From NCBI RefSeq assembly GCF_040954645.1, contig NC_092806.1, positions 149,758,429 to 149,822,428 on the forward strand: a DNA stretch of 64,000 nt. Direction: 5' to 3'. A program made the position numbers and the translations under genes. Position 1 is the first letter of the stretch. The number at the start of each line of letters is the position of its first letter. The notes beneath the pieces were generated by a model that searched no databases, had not been told where the DNA came from, and saw only the letters and a program-made list of their open reading frames with translations. The stretch is from Diabrotica undecimpunctata. Lineage: Eukaryota; Arthropoda; Insecta; Coleoptera; Chrysomelidae. Below are positions 43,930 to 55,031 of this stretch, one piece after another.

Positions 43930-45060
43930 ACCCAGGAACGGAACTGTTCTTGGTCCTTTCCATCTTTCTTTAACTTTGTCTGCTTTCATAAAACTTATCT
44001 GTCGGTTTTATGTGTTTGGTTATGATAGATAGGGACAGGGTCCATTTATAAGCCCTGCAGATACTCAGACCTCCCAAGGCGGGTCCATTGTATCACCCCT
44101 ATCGTACGAATTAGGCCCATGGGGACCTGGTCTTCGGCCTTTCTGGGACTCAGGCTATTTTGGGCTCTCATATCTGCAATAATCAGCAAGGGCCTTAAGT
44201 CTGAGCCCTTCCTGCCATTCTGAACTTTTAATCTTTTAGTAACTTTGTGGCCTCACAGAAAACCACAAGTCTCTTTAAGGGTAACTCCCTCATTTGGCTC
44301 GATTGCATAAAGACGGGACCCAGGATCAGTCACCTCTGATAGGCCAGTGCCGGACACTTCCAGAAGACACGTGAGGAGGTTTCCTCCACCTCATTACAAA
44401 GACGACGCCGTGGGTCATTCGCCAATCCAAGCAGATGAATGTGCCGCCTGAGTCTACAGTGGCCGTAAAGCATAAGTTTTGGGTGTAAGACTTTTGGATG
44501 GCCCCACCATGTGAAGCCTAGCCTGCCTCATACCTCCACAACTGGCCCCAGAAGTCCTTTAACCTCTGCAGAAGAAGCTATTTGACCAATAATGAAGGGC
44601 ACTATAATCACGAGTTCGAGATCCTGGCAGAGTGAATGAGCCCGTTCTTGTCAGGGCGTCAGACCGTTCGTTATCTTTCACATCTGTGTCCCTCAGCCAG
44701 TCCTATCCATTTCCTTCTGAGCCCATACCAGGATCGCAAAGATCTAGGATTGAACGCTGTGATGACTGGGAGCCGAGAGCCTGGCCAGAGTCAAATGCGA
44801 TCCCGCTCCCATATTCTCAGCCCTGCCCGCTCTTCAAAGCAGGGTCTTGTTCCATCCACTCGTCCCGGTTAGAAAATTAAACCAAGAATGAGAATGAGAA
44901 CTCAAATTGAGGGGCCATGCTGTCCTGTACCATAGAGATCACAGGACAATCATCGATAGGGTTGTCTCCAGATAGGCCCATCCGACCATTAATTCTCAAC
45001 CAGTATCCAGAGCAGTTAAGACGATAGGCTGCCATCATGGGTTCGTGCTCTACTGTTTTA
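43930..45060 (-). pseudogene. R1/LOA-like LINE 3' end (RNase H and C-terminal knuckle), GC-rich
   Basis: The base composition changes sharply to about 50 percent GC. On the minus strand NRDEWMEQDPALKSGQG leads to KDNERSDALTRTGSFTLP near 44700-44640, like the GNExADxLARxG end of RNase H. RQARLHMVGPSKSLTPKTYAL, HSSAWIGE and ETSSRVFWKCPALAYQR near 44365 match the ETxxHVLxxCPAL knuckle of R1/LOA LINEs. The last readable part is MGLIRTIGVIQWTRLG near 44090. Stops and frame changes are common. I am confident of a LINE, less so of the clade. Confidence 0.68.
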
Positions 45061-46130
45061 TGTTAAATAACCTCTGAATATTTTTAACATATTATTTATG
45101 CCAAAATCCACTATGATACCTACATAAACAATTGAAACAATCTATATTATGACAATCCTGATTTTTTTAAATATTACGAATTAAAAGGTTATGCAAAGAA
45201 ATGACAACTTTATTCAATAATTCAAGGCGAATCGAAATATCAAAATGAATAAAAAAATTAGTTTAATGAATGAACCTGGCTTGCATACAAAATAGTCTGA
45301 TTGAAACCCAAAATTTATTTGACCACAATATGCCTTATACGTAGAAGATATAAATATAATTTTGATTTATCTTTTAATGTGTATAAATCCCGCCTTATTC
45401 GTAAATCTAAATAATGCAAATTAATTTAGCATAATTCTCCTGCTACCAAACCGCAAAATTATTAAGATTGAGCCATGAATAAAGAAGTAATTTAATATCA
45501 AAATTTGTTACCACATTAAAGCAGTCGTTTTTATTTAATCGAGTGTATATAAATTCTAAAAATAACACAAGAAATGGTTTTAAAATATGGCTGTCTCTAG
45601 TTTGTTAACCGCTTTTTTCTATTATAAGAAGTAAATCGAGTTAAACTTGCTCCACTTCTTCAATCTCAACTCTTGATCAGGTTGAACCTGTTAAGTTTGT
45701 GGGCGAGTATCATACATCATTTAATAAAAATCTTGCAAATCATAACGGCTTCATTTCTAAACAAATAGATCACATCCTCAATGCTGATAATTGTGGCGAG
45801 GATATCAGAATTAAAAGAGCAACGCTCCTGTCACCGTTAAGGATATAAAAACTAGGGGATTTTTATTGTGATAGATGGTAATAATGTTCTGCTGGCATTT
45901 TGGCACGAGACTCATTTGGACCGGCAGTCTTCAATCTTAAGACAAACTATAGGCCAGTAGTTGATTTAAAATTTGACTTAATGTCGCAGTTTCTTAGAGA
46001 ATCGGCTTTTTTACTAAGAAACCGACAAACGAACTGCTTAGCTGCTCAAATGAATGAGATTTAATGTCCTCGCCACTCAAGCCAACTTTATAGACAATTT
46101 TGGAACGTATTAGTCTGTAAAGCGTACTAT
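45061..46130. other. No supported gene
   Basis: AT-rich with nothing recognisable. A moderately complex stretch at 45650-46060 has no convincing frame. Confidence 0.45.
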
Positions 46131-46590
46131 TGCATATTTACATTATGCCATTTTTATGCTATGCAAGACAGATTATGCAACTGTACATGCCCTCGCGATA
46201 TTTCCAAGCAACATCTGTGCTAGTCGAAAAAAATATAAACTGTTCGACTTTTCATGCTATTTTAATGCAATTCATCGTTAAAATTTATGTTGAGAAGATA
46301 ACAAAATTGATAGTTAATAAAACTTAACCTTATTCTGTAAGTGTAAATGATATTTATGGATGTAATAATTTTTGATTTATATTTGAATATATTTTATGCT
46401 GGACTGGAATTTTCAAGTGAAATATGTAAAGTGAATATTTTGATAGTGGCAGAGAAAGTGACATCTCAAAATTGCACAAAAATAGTAAATAGATGTAAAC
46501 ACATCAGGCTAGGCAAGAGATATGCCATGCAAGAGGGACTTGCATGGCACGAGACTTGCATGACCTAGGTGTAAAGCTATTTTTAGAATA
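46131..46590. mobile_element. Harbinger-derived MITE (copy A)
   Basis: The left part (ATATTTACATTATGCCATTT, TATGCTATGCAAGACAGA) and right part (CAGGCTAGGCAAGAGATATG, GACTTGCATGACCTAGGTGT) match both ends of the longer element at 50499-51406. Inner stretches also match, for example TCATGCTATTTTAATGCAAT and CAAAATTGCACAAAAATA. It has no transposase, so it is a deletion derivative of about 455 bp. The exact ends are less certain than for copy B. Confidence 0.8.
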
Positions 46591-46996
46591 GCTACCTATA
46601 ATTGACCCGCCTCCTTTCTTTAAAACTGAAACCGTAGCAAGTTTTGAAATAAATTTGTCTAAAAAGCCGAATATCAGTTCTATTAGCTGTAACTTCAAAG
46701 CTATTTTGTCAGAAAAACAACAATAAAAGATATTACATCGTTGTATCGCACAAATTAAAAAATGTTCATTAATTATCTTGTTTATTTTACTAGTATTGTT
46801 GTTAAAAGTAAACTAATTATTACACAAATTTAAAAGAAAAAAAATTGTCCTAAAATAATTTGGGACAAAGTTAGCCTCTCTTTTTATTTAATTCATAGCA
46901 GCTTTGTTTATAATAATTAAGAAATCTAATTAGCTTTATCTAAAAGCACATACTTTATAGTTTTAACGTACCACATTCTAAAAAGGTTGCCCTTTA
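46591..46996. other. No supported gene
   Basis: AT-rich spacer between the MITE and a possible LINE fragment. Confidence 0.5.
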
Positions 46997-47323
46997 ATGA
47001 AATCGTCCACAAAGCTTCAAAATGTGGTCCTTAAAATCGGCTGGCTTCGAAACTCACAGGAGTTGAAAGGAGAGGAAGGAGCTGTTAGCTGTATCTCTGA
47101 TTGCATTAGTAGATTAGTAGATTGCATTACAGACAAGGTAAATAATCGACCTATAGCTCTCACTGTTGACAGTGATGGCCTGGCAACGTCGTTCTCAAAA
47201 AAATATAGACCAATGACGTTTCATCACAAAATCTACATCAAAAGACTTTGTCTGGGAGTATTGGACGTTCTTGAATCTTATCTAAATTGGTTTCGTCTTA
47301 AATTTGATAATTCCGTCTGTTAA
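46997..47323 (+). pseudogene. Possible LINE reverse transcriptase fragment
   Basis: A 108-codon plus-strand frame contains AVSCISDCISRLVDCITDKV, then GVLDVLESYLNWFRLKFDNS. The second part resembles the GxxLxxxxSYLxxRxQxVxxNxxxS segment of Jockey/CR1 reverse transcriptases, and the first the TxDAIxxLxxxIxxxLDxxK segment. The FDxxxAFD motif between is not recognisable. Tentative. Confidence 0.35.
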
Positions 47324-47579
47324 CTTACCTATTTATTCAAAAATGGGCTTTATTGCTCAAGTTAAGTTTTCAATGAAAATGTTTTCATTTCAGATGCCGT
47401 TGTCTATGATCGTATTGTATTTTCGTAATACGATGTTTTGTCGATTTTCATTAGACGATTGGTAATACTAACAGAAATAAAATATAAAATAAAAAGAGTT
47501 GGTAATATCCATAGGAAGCTTTTCCATTTTTTCACTGAATAAGATATACATCTTTTTGGTTAATAAGGACAATTAATGA
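47324..47579. other. No supported gene
   Basis: Short spacer with a 12-bp inverted pair around ATGATCGTATTG/TACGATGTTTTG; nothing coding. Confidence 0.4.
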
Positions 47580-48516
47580 AATTAACAAGAACAACAAGAC
47601 CAGAGTTTTAGTGCCAACAGGGGAAACAGAATGCATATAACTAAAAGGAGGACTCCGCCAAGGAGACTCGCTCAGCCCATTGTTATTCAATATGGTGATG
47701 AATCAAATAATTCGCGAAGTAAGAAAACGACACGGATACCACATGGGAGCGCATAAAATCACGATACTATGCTATGCCTATGATGCAGTACTAATTGCTG
47801 ATAATAGAGATGATCTACAAAGGCAGCTTTGTAGATCACAGCAAAGAAACTTAATATGAGAATATCAGTAGAAAAAACTAAATGTATAGTGATCAGTAAA
47901 GAGCCGCGTAGATGCAAACTAGAAATAGACGGCAAAATTGTAGAACAAGTAATGAAATTCAATTACCTAGGAGTAGAGATCACTAGTGACAGGGATATAA
48001 GAACAGAAACCACACGGCAAGCATCAAGAGCGGCAAGAGTAAGTGGTTGCCCCCGAGAAACCATATGGAGAAACAAATATCTGACCACGGAAAACAAAAT
48101 GAAAGTATACAAGAAAACAGTAAGACCAATCCTAGCATATGCAGCGGAGACAAGAACCGATACAAGAAAGACGAAACAACAAATCAACAATATCGAAATG
48201 AAAGTATTAAGACCAATAGCGGGCATATCATTAAGAGACAGACAAACCAACAGAAGTATACGCGAACAATGCAAAATTCAAAATATTAACAGGTGGATAA
48301 AAACAAGAAAAAAACTGGAACGAACATGTAAACCGAATGGGACCAGATAGTCAGATAGATTAGCGAACATCTGTAAAAACAACAAGCCGTATAGCAGAAG
48401 ACCCGTTGGAAGGCCGTTAAAAAGGTGGAAAGATAATGTACAGTACGACTGAAACAGAATAAGAGGCAGGCAAACAGGAGTAATCCTAGTCGCGCAAAGA
48501 AGAAGAAGAAGAAGAT
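47580..48516 (+). pseudogene. RTE-like LINE RT palm and C-terminus
   Basis: Plus strand: GGLRQGDSLSPLLFNMVMNQ, then ITILCYAYDAVLIADNRDDL (47757-47818), where the catalytic YADD has become YAYD. After a frame change comes MRISVEKTKCIVISKEPRRC, QVMKFNYLGVEITSD, VRPILAYAAETRTDTRKTKQ and RPVGRPLKRWKDNVQYD near 48400. The end is an AAGAAGAAGAAGAAGAAG tail (48498-48515). It is the same family as the LINE at 54.3-56.5 kb. Confidence 0.88.
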
Positions 48517-49569
48517 CTTTTTGGTAATATATTTATGGGCAGTAGAGGAGACGCAAATGGCAATAAATAAAAGAGTTATTTTATCGTTTATAACAAGCAA
48601 CTATGGAACTTTAGGAAATAAGACAAACACAGTATTTTTAATGATTATCCGGTAACAAACTGAGCAACTGGCCTAAAATCGTAAAACAACGGGAAGCATG
48701 CGGTCATCGATGGTTATCTTTTTGGCTCGTTTTATCTCATTATAAATATGAATTGGTTTATAAAGATAAATTGGTGCGAGGCTTAAGTCATCTGATATTC
48801 AGTAAATGGAACGGCATTTTTTGAATCGGATGCATATTTTATGTCGTTTGTAGCTAAAATATAGGACTTCTTTTTCTAGAGGTTTCAGATATTTGGTAGC
48901 AAAGTCCTGGCATATTTTATTGGCACATTCCACATATTACAAGCAAATGAGTATATTATTCTTTTTGCTGTTATAATTTCATTGCAGAGGAGAAGCGTCG
49001 TGTAGGGATTTATTTGTTTGTACTCTCATATTACCTAAATAATTTGTTTTGTATGTTTTTGTGATTTGATATTCATTCCTATTTTCATTCATTAATAATA
49101 ACTGAAATCATTGAAATTATTAGTAACTGGTGTGATGTATCTTAAACAAAAGACAAATGTCATTGCAGTTGCGTATAAATTCCAAAGAATTACATAAAAG
49201 TTTCATACACTAATTTTTCCTAAAATTCCTTACACCCATCATGAAAATTGGAGAAACAGTAATAATTTTGATTTATTTCCTATCAATTTCTGCTGAGTTT
49301 TTCACAATTCCTTCATTCTTGATATGATTTTTCCCATCTTCCTATATCTCATTATTTCCTCGCAATTCCTTTTCGCCTTTTAATTTGATTTTTCTGCAAT
49401 TTTTCTAAACTGCTTCATCCTTACCACGTTTGGTAGTAAGAGTGGTATCTGTGTTTGTACAGTTCATCCATGTTTAACTTGCTTATATTAACCTTGGTAC
49501 GGATATTTTGTTGTATACTGTTAATTTTATTTTTCTACTTACACGCTTTTTTTAAAATTGTTATTTAGT
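48517..49569. other. No supported gene
   Basis: AT-rich interval between two LINEs. No frames or repeats of note except short A/T runs. Confidence 0.5.
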
Positions 49570-50498
49570 AGTAGTCAATTCACCGAGCGATTGCCGCTAT
49601 AAGCAATCCCCCACTTACTGATCAACGGCTTCGGGCAGATGAGTTGGTAAGTGGTAAGGGCACCCTTTTGTCCTGAGATTGTGAAATCGGCCTCGACGGC
49701 GGATGAACCAAAGATTTCATCAACGGCATAAGGATGGGGAAGCACAAGTAGGGCAAACACTCCATAACAGTTCTACAGCGATACACCCTAGTCAATCAAT
49801 CATGGCAATCAATACTAAAATAAATTCCGGAGTAAGTCCTCCGATCGGGTCTCTGGAGAGGACAGTTTTGAGTTTACCAAAAGATAATAAATTGCAGAAG
49901 TGCAGAAAGAATATCAAGATCTGCACATGGAATGTCAAAACTTTATACAAAGCAGGAAAAATCCACAATGCAACAGAGGAGATGAAAAGAATGCATATTA
50001 AAATCATGGAAATAGCGGAAATGAGATGGCCAGATTCTGGAGAAATACAAATAGAAGATCAAAAGGCATATTACTCGGGAAGAAGTGATGGATCACATGA
50101 ATATGGAGTCGGAATAATCGTATCACCCAAGGTTGCCAAATGCGTTACTAACTTTACACCAATATCAGAGAGAGTGATATTACTACAAGTAGAGTACTAT
50201 TAATATTAACATCATCCAAGTCTATGCTCCCACTGCAGACAAAGAGGGAGAAGAAGCAATTGAGTTCTATCAGAACATCAACAGTATTATACAGAAAATT
50301 CCTCGACAGGAGGTTCTGATCATTATGTGCGATTTTAATGGCAAGATTGAAGCTGAAGATAAGACACAGTACAACAGAATGGCTGAATTATGAGTTTATT
50401 GCACTTACAAAAAAACCAGATGACAAAAAATGCGAAGATTACCATACTGAAAGCCTCATGAGTCATCTCCTAAAATTGTTCCTAAAAATAATTCATAA
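49570..50498 (+). pseudogene. RTE-like LINE 5' UTR and endonuclease N-terminus, left of a Harbinger insertion
   Basis: 49570-49800 matches the 5' UTR of the 30.4-33.8 kb LINE. The frame then gives IKICTWNVKTLYKAGKIHNA (start of AP endonuclease), EIAEMRWPDSGEI, EYGVGIIVSPKVAKCVTNF and ISERVILLQVEYY. After a frame change QVYAPTADKEGEEAIEFYQN, then IIMCDFNGKIEAED (the GDFNAKIG motif). A deletion near 50350-50440 joins the endonuclease directly to RT motif ESLMSHLLKLFLKIIHK, removing the rest of the endonuclease and the linker. TAA at 50496-50498 is the left target-site copy for the Harbinger element. Confidence 0.86.
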
Positions 50499-51406
50499 AG
50501 ACAGTTTTACATTATGCTATTTTCATGCTAGGCAAGAGCCATGCAAGACAGATCATGGAACTGCGCATGCCCACGGGCTATTTTCATGCAATTCCTGTGC
50601 TAGACAAAAAATTAGAACATGTTCTATTTTTCATGCTATTTTCTTGCAATTTATCGTTAAAATTCATGTTGCCAACATAACAATTTATAATAGATTACAG
50701 AATAAAACATAACCTTATCTCAATCTTTAGCGTATATCATAAATTGCCCTACACACAATGGGAATAAATTGAGATATAGCTGATTCTGATACTCTAAAGT
50801 TGTACATTAGAGATCGAAACGTTTCACCAGTTGCCAGATACCTTAAAGTTATAATTAATTTTGTCCTTGATGGAATGCACTGGCGAAAATTGGTATCTCT
50901 TTTCTGAATTAAGGGATTAATTTTTTCCAGGAGCTTAAGGAAAGTGGACTCGTTCATTCGAAGAAAGTTTTTAAAACTTTGAAGGTCTCTAGCATCCAAG
51001 AACTCTTGGGGTAACTTCAAATTTCCCAGTCCTGCATTCAACCAAGGTTTGACCCAGCATTTTCTAGGTTTTCTTTTTTTATTATTTTTCATGATTGTTG
51101 CTACAACAGCAATATTCAACAATAACAATATTTTCTTTTCTTTGGTTGACATCCTTCGCCCTTTTAATAACCATAAATAGTGTATATTTATTTATTATAT
51201 TATTTATTTTAGTACTTAATTATATTTATTTAAAATAAAATAACCTTAAATTGATAAATATTTTCTCTGTTGGCAACAATGAAAGTGGGATCTAAAATTG
51301 CACAGAAATATCTCTGATGTAAAAAGGTCAAGCTAGGCAAGAGATGTGCCATGCAAGACGGACTTGCATAGCATGAGACTTGCATAGCCTAGATGTAAAG
51401 CTGCCT
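50499..51406 (-). mobile_element. Harbinger-like element inserted in a LINE (copy B)
   Basis: The left end AGACAGTTTTACATTATGCT starts at 50499 and the right end ATGTAAAGCTGCCT finishes at 51406, an inverted match. TAA flanks both sides (50496-50498 and 51407-51409), a 3-bp target duplication of the Harbinger type. The 908-bp element carries only the first transposase exon. Its ends contain repeated GCAAGA/CTTGCAT-type motifs. Copy A at 46.1-46.6 kb is a shorter relative. Confidence 0.9.
50727..51152 (-). pseudogene. Harbinger transposase N-terminal fragment
   Basis: The minus-strand frame from ATG 51152 reads RKPRKCWVKPWLNAGLGNLK, LRMNESTFLKLLEKINPLIQ, RTKLIITLRYLATGETFRSL and NFRVSESAISQFIPIVCRAI. 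This is the standard Harbinger region before the DDE core. It stops at 50727 without reaching a GAIDGKH-type motif, so the nuclease domain is deleted. It is a different family from the Harbinger at 15.4-17.2 kb. Confidence 0.88.
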
Positions 51407-52655
51407 TAAGAGAATGTACAATCTGTGTGAAAGTCAAATTTCCCCCAACCAGTTCGGGTTCACAAATGCTGTTGGTACTAGAGAGGCTTCGTTCTCAGTA
51501 CAAGTCTTATTCCAGAGATGCAGAGACGTCAACTGCGACGTATATGTATCTGCGACGTATATGTATATCTGGTTGATTACGAGAAAGCGTTTGATCAAGT
51601 ACAGCACGCCAAGATGATGCAAATACTAAAAGAAGCAGGAATTAACAACCAAGATCTGAGAATAATTAGAAATCTTCACTGGAATCAGACAGCAAATCTC
51701 AAAGTTGAAGGTGAACTCACTTACTATGTGAAAATCATGTGTGGAGTGAGGCAAGGCTGTATTTTGTCTCCTCTAATCTTCAATCTGTACTCTAAAAGAA
51801 TATTTATCAAATTTATCAAAGGTTTGCACAAAACTGTAAAAAGAATTCTACTAAATGGTTACCGGCCAAACAACATCAGATATGCAGATGACACCATAGT
51901 ATCTGCGGACAATTTAGAAGACCTACAAGTTCTTATGAACAAAATTACGTATAACAGTCAACAATATGGACTCGATATAAACGTTAAGAAGACAAAGCTT
52001 ATGATAATTAGCAAGAAAAGAACAACAGGAGGTCAACTCTACGTTGACCTTCTGTTATTCTTTTCTTTCTCCAATCCCTTGTAGAAAGAGTGACGCACTA
52101 CAACTACCTCGGCACCATAATAAATGAAGAATGGACCAACAACCAGGAGATTAGAGCAGGCATCGGAAAAGCTAGAATCACTTTTAATCGGATGGGGGCC
52201 TTCTTAAAGAGTCACAACCTTTCTCTTGATATAAAAGTAAGAATGAATGCTGCGATGCTACGTCTTCTCTGTCCTTTTTTATGGTGTTGAATCGTGGACC
52301 TTGAACGAAGATATGTGCATAAAACTGAAAACATTTGAGATGTGGCTATATCGGAGAATACTTAAGATCCCATGGACTAACCGAGTCACAAATGAGGAGA
52401 TCCTCAGAAGAATGAATAAGAACCGAGATTGGACATATTATGCGAAATGAATCCAGATATGCTCTCCTTCAAGCCATTCTGCAAGAAAAAATATTTGGAA
52501 AACGAGGTCCAGAAAGAAGAAGAACATCTTGGTTAAAGAACCTCAGAATCTGGCTCAATACAATATCTATGCAGCTTTTCATCTGTGCAGCAAGCAAAGA
52601 TTGCCATGATGATCGCCAACATTCGTAACGGATAGGCACATCAAGAAGAAGAAGT
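51407..52655 (+). pseudogene. RTE-like LINE RT and C-terminus, right of the Harbinger insertion
   Basis: Continues the LINE of 49570-50498: MYNLCESQISPNQFGFTNAV, GTREASFSVQVLFQRCRDVN, VDYEKAFDQVQHAKMMQILK, LHWNQTANLKVEGELTYYV, VRQGCILSPLIFNLYSKRI and NIRYADDTIVSADNLEDLQ (YADD intact). After an inverted duplication (52013-52067), THYNYLGTIINEEWTNNQE, VLFYGVESWTLNEDMCIKLK and RTSWLKNLRIWLNTISMQLF follow, with a tail of AAGAAGAAG near 52643. A 17-bp tandem duplication (51534-51567) shifts the frame. Otherwise the reading is long and well preserved. Confidence 0.9.
52013..52067. repeat. Snap-back inverted duplication inside LINE RT
   Basis: 25-bp arms at 52013-52037 and 52043-52067 match in 23 of 25 positions with a 5-nt loop (TCTAC). 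Related LINEs run directly from the GQLYV segment into VERVTHYNYLG, so the right arm is extra sequence that is the reverse complement of the left. Confidence 0.9.
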
Positions 52656-53182
52656 AGTCAATTAACTCGTTTTCTTCATCCCATTTAATATTTTCATATT
52701 TATCTATTCATTCAGATATTTAAACGTCGATATTACAGTAAAAGCTTCTCAGATTTAATGCAGTACAGTACATTTCAGTTCTGATCTTCTTGTGTATTTT
52801 ATGTATATATATTTATCGTGTCGTATAGGGTCAACTACTTGCATTTTTTTTTGTATGTCTGTATATAAGTATTTACGAGGTATTAGATATTTTATGTATA
52901 CAGACATTGTTTATAGAATTAATTTGTTTTTTTTTTGTTTATTCTCTTATTGAACTCAGTTAAATTAATGAGTAAATATTTTTGAAACGAAGCGCGTACG
53001 GTCCTGATTTCTCAGACTATCGCCAAACTATCACACACCTACCACTGTGCCAACGTGAGTGGCATCGCTATTCGCAGTAAGACCAACACTGCATTTTAAC
53101 TATGGCTTCTACTATAGGAAATGACATAACTAATAACAAAAACTTTGGTCATACATTTCCCAGATTTTGTATAATACTCTTC
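52656..53182. other. No supported gene
   Basis: AT-rich. 52985-53060 is more GC-rich (CGTACGGTCCTGATTTCTCA) without a recognisable frame. Confidence 0.45.
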
Positions 53183-53310
53183 TTTGAAAACGATTTCCGG
53201 AGTGGAAGTCGTAACGTCAAACATTAGTTAAAAATGTGATTTTCATTACAACCGATGATTGTGGCTAATCCCATATAAACATTATATTTAAATTAGACAT
53301 GCCACAATTT
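53183..53310 (+). mobile_element. Penelope-like element 3' terminal fragment
   Basis: TTTGAAAACGATTTCCGGAG, then GTCGTAACGTCAAACATTAG, GATGATTGTGGCTAATCCCA and GACATGCCACAATTTAG follow the same order as the terminal arms at 5.1, 6.5 and 11.9 kb. No coding sequence attached. Confidence 0.72.
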
Positions 53311-54299
53311 AGGAGGCTAATATTAAAGAAGAAACAGACTTTAAAGCCTACATACAAGAAGGAAGAAGTAGAATATATAATCAATTATATTGACAGTATA
53401 ATGAGTGTCTAATTAGTATAATGACAATCTACTTTTTGTTTTTGCGATTAAAATACATTTATATACCAAATTAGACCTTTTTTATTTCCAGTCAACGTTT
53501 TTTTAATGCGTTAATACCCAATAACGTTTAAGAAGATACGGGTATTTTTTCTTTCGGACGATATCAGTTAAATTCTTACGTTTGGGAACGATCAAAACAT
53601 AGGGGCAATTGAAAGACGGTAACAACATCAAATTCCGTTTCTGGAGCATCAGTCGTTACATGCACGACATGGTATGTTACCAGTTACCAGTAGCCCGGCG
53701 TGCACCTATCATTAGCTATCTAGAAAAGTCTAGAGATGCTCTTACTTGAATACTATTAATGATCCGAATCTTCCGTGCGACTACTAGAATATTTTTCTAA
53801 TATTACTTGTTAGAATTTAGTCGAGTGCTTGGTCGCTTACTTTATTCGATGCTCACTTCCCTCCCATTAAGGTACAGCTAAAAATATGTGTAATCATGAA
53901 CTAGTTAGCCAAATAAATCTCAGAAAAAGTTTACTCTGTCTTGTACCAAGTCTTGTAATATAAAATACTTGGTTGGCTCTAATACAGGAAGATTGTATAT
54001 ACATTATACATTTTCTCTCTCCTTTTGTATTCCCCGTCCTTTTTCCTTAATTCTTTTCTCCTTATTATCGCTTACTTTTAGCTATCTTGTTTATCAGTCC
54101 CTCTACCTATCTCTTTTCTTTCTTTTTTTGTTATTTATCTTAGCAAATGTTGTAAAAGAGTAGCAAAGTAGAAAACAGTATTTTTGTTCTCATTCCTAAC
54201 TGCACTAAAAATTTCAATACCGCGTTTACCAAAGACATAAGTTAAAGAATTTGTGGTATCAAACGATGTTTTTTAGTTGAAATAGAACACATATAAGAG
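53311..54299. other. No supported gene
   Basis: AT-rich with a C/T-rich stretch at 54010-54130. A 64-codon frame there (53969-54163) is low-complexity hydrophobic and not credible as a gene. Confidence 0.45.
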
Positions 54300-54876
54300 G
54301 ATACATGGGTAGCCTTCCTGATAAAAATGTTTAAAAAACAAAACGAAGAACCTTTACCAGAAACGCCAAATATAATAACTGAGGAAAAGACCGAAATCTC
54401 CCAAAACGATGTGAAAGAAGGAATAAAAAAATTAGAAAACAGAAACTCACCAGGAGAAGATCAAATACCAAATGAACTCTTAAAATATGGAGGTGATCAC
54501 CTTGTACAACAACTGCAACTTCTTATTAATAAAATAATCACCACGAACAGAATACCAGATGAATGAAGGAGAGCGATCATGGTGATTTTCTTCAAAAAAG
54601 AAGATAAGAGAGACCCCAATAATTATCGAGCAATAAATCTATTAAATACAAAACTCAAATTGACAACAAGAATAATAGCGACAAAAATAAACGAACGAAT
54701 ATCTCTGCAAGAGGAACAGCAAGGATTTCGGTCAGGAAGATCATGCACGGATGCAGTTTTTGTAATAAGACAAATAAAAGAAAAGTCGCTGGAATACAAC
54801 AAACCAGCATATATGTGTCTGCTAGATTTGAAGAAAGCATTTGATAGAGTGAGAATTCGGGACGCGATACATTTAT
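54300..54876 (+). pseudogene. RTE-like LINE RT N-terminal part, left of a nested LINE
   Basis: Plus strand: EKTEISQNDVKEGIKKLENR, NSPGEDQIPNELLKYGGDHL, then a stop at 54564, KKEDKRDPNNYRAINLLNTK, QEEQQGFRSGRSCTDAVFVI and CLLDLKKAFDRVRIRDAIHL. The reading breaks at about 54876 in an AT-rich insertion and resumes at 55550. Similar in type to the LINEs at 25 and 47.6 kb. Confidence 0.88.
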
Positions 54877-54990
54877 TATATTTTATTTATTATTATTTAT
54901 TATATATATATATATATATTATTATTAATTATTATTATTAATTAATTATTATTATTATTATATTTATTATTATATATTATTATATATTAT

Positions 54991-55031
<41 letters not shown>

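Noticed and set aside
53969..54163. Hydrophobic 64-codon frame resembling a membrane protein
   Set aside because: It comes from a pyrimidine-rich low-complexity stretch with no supporting signals.
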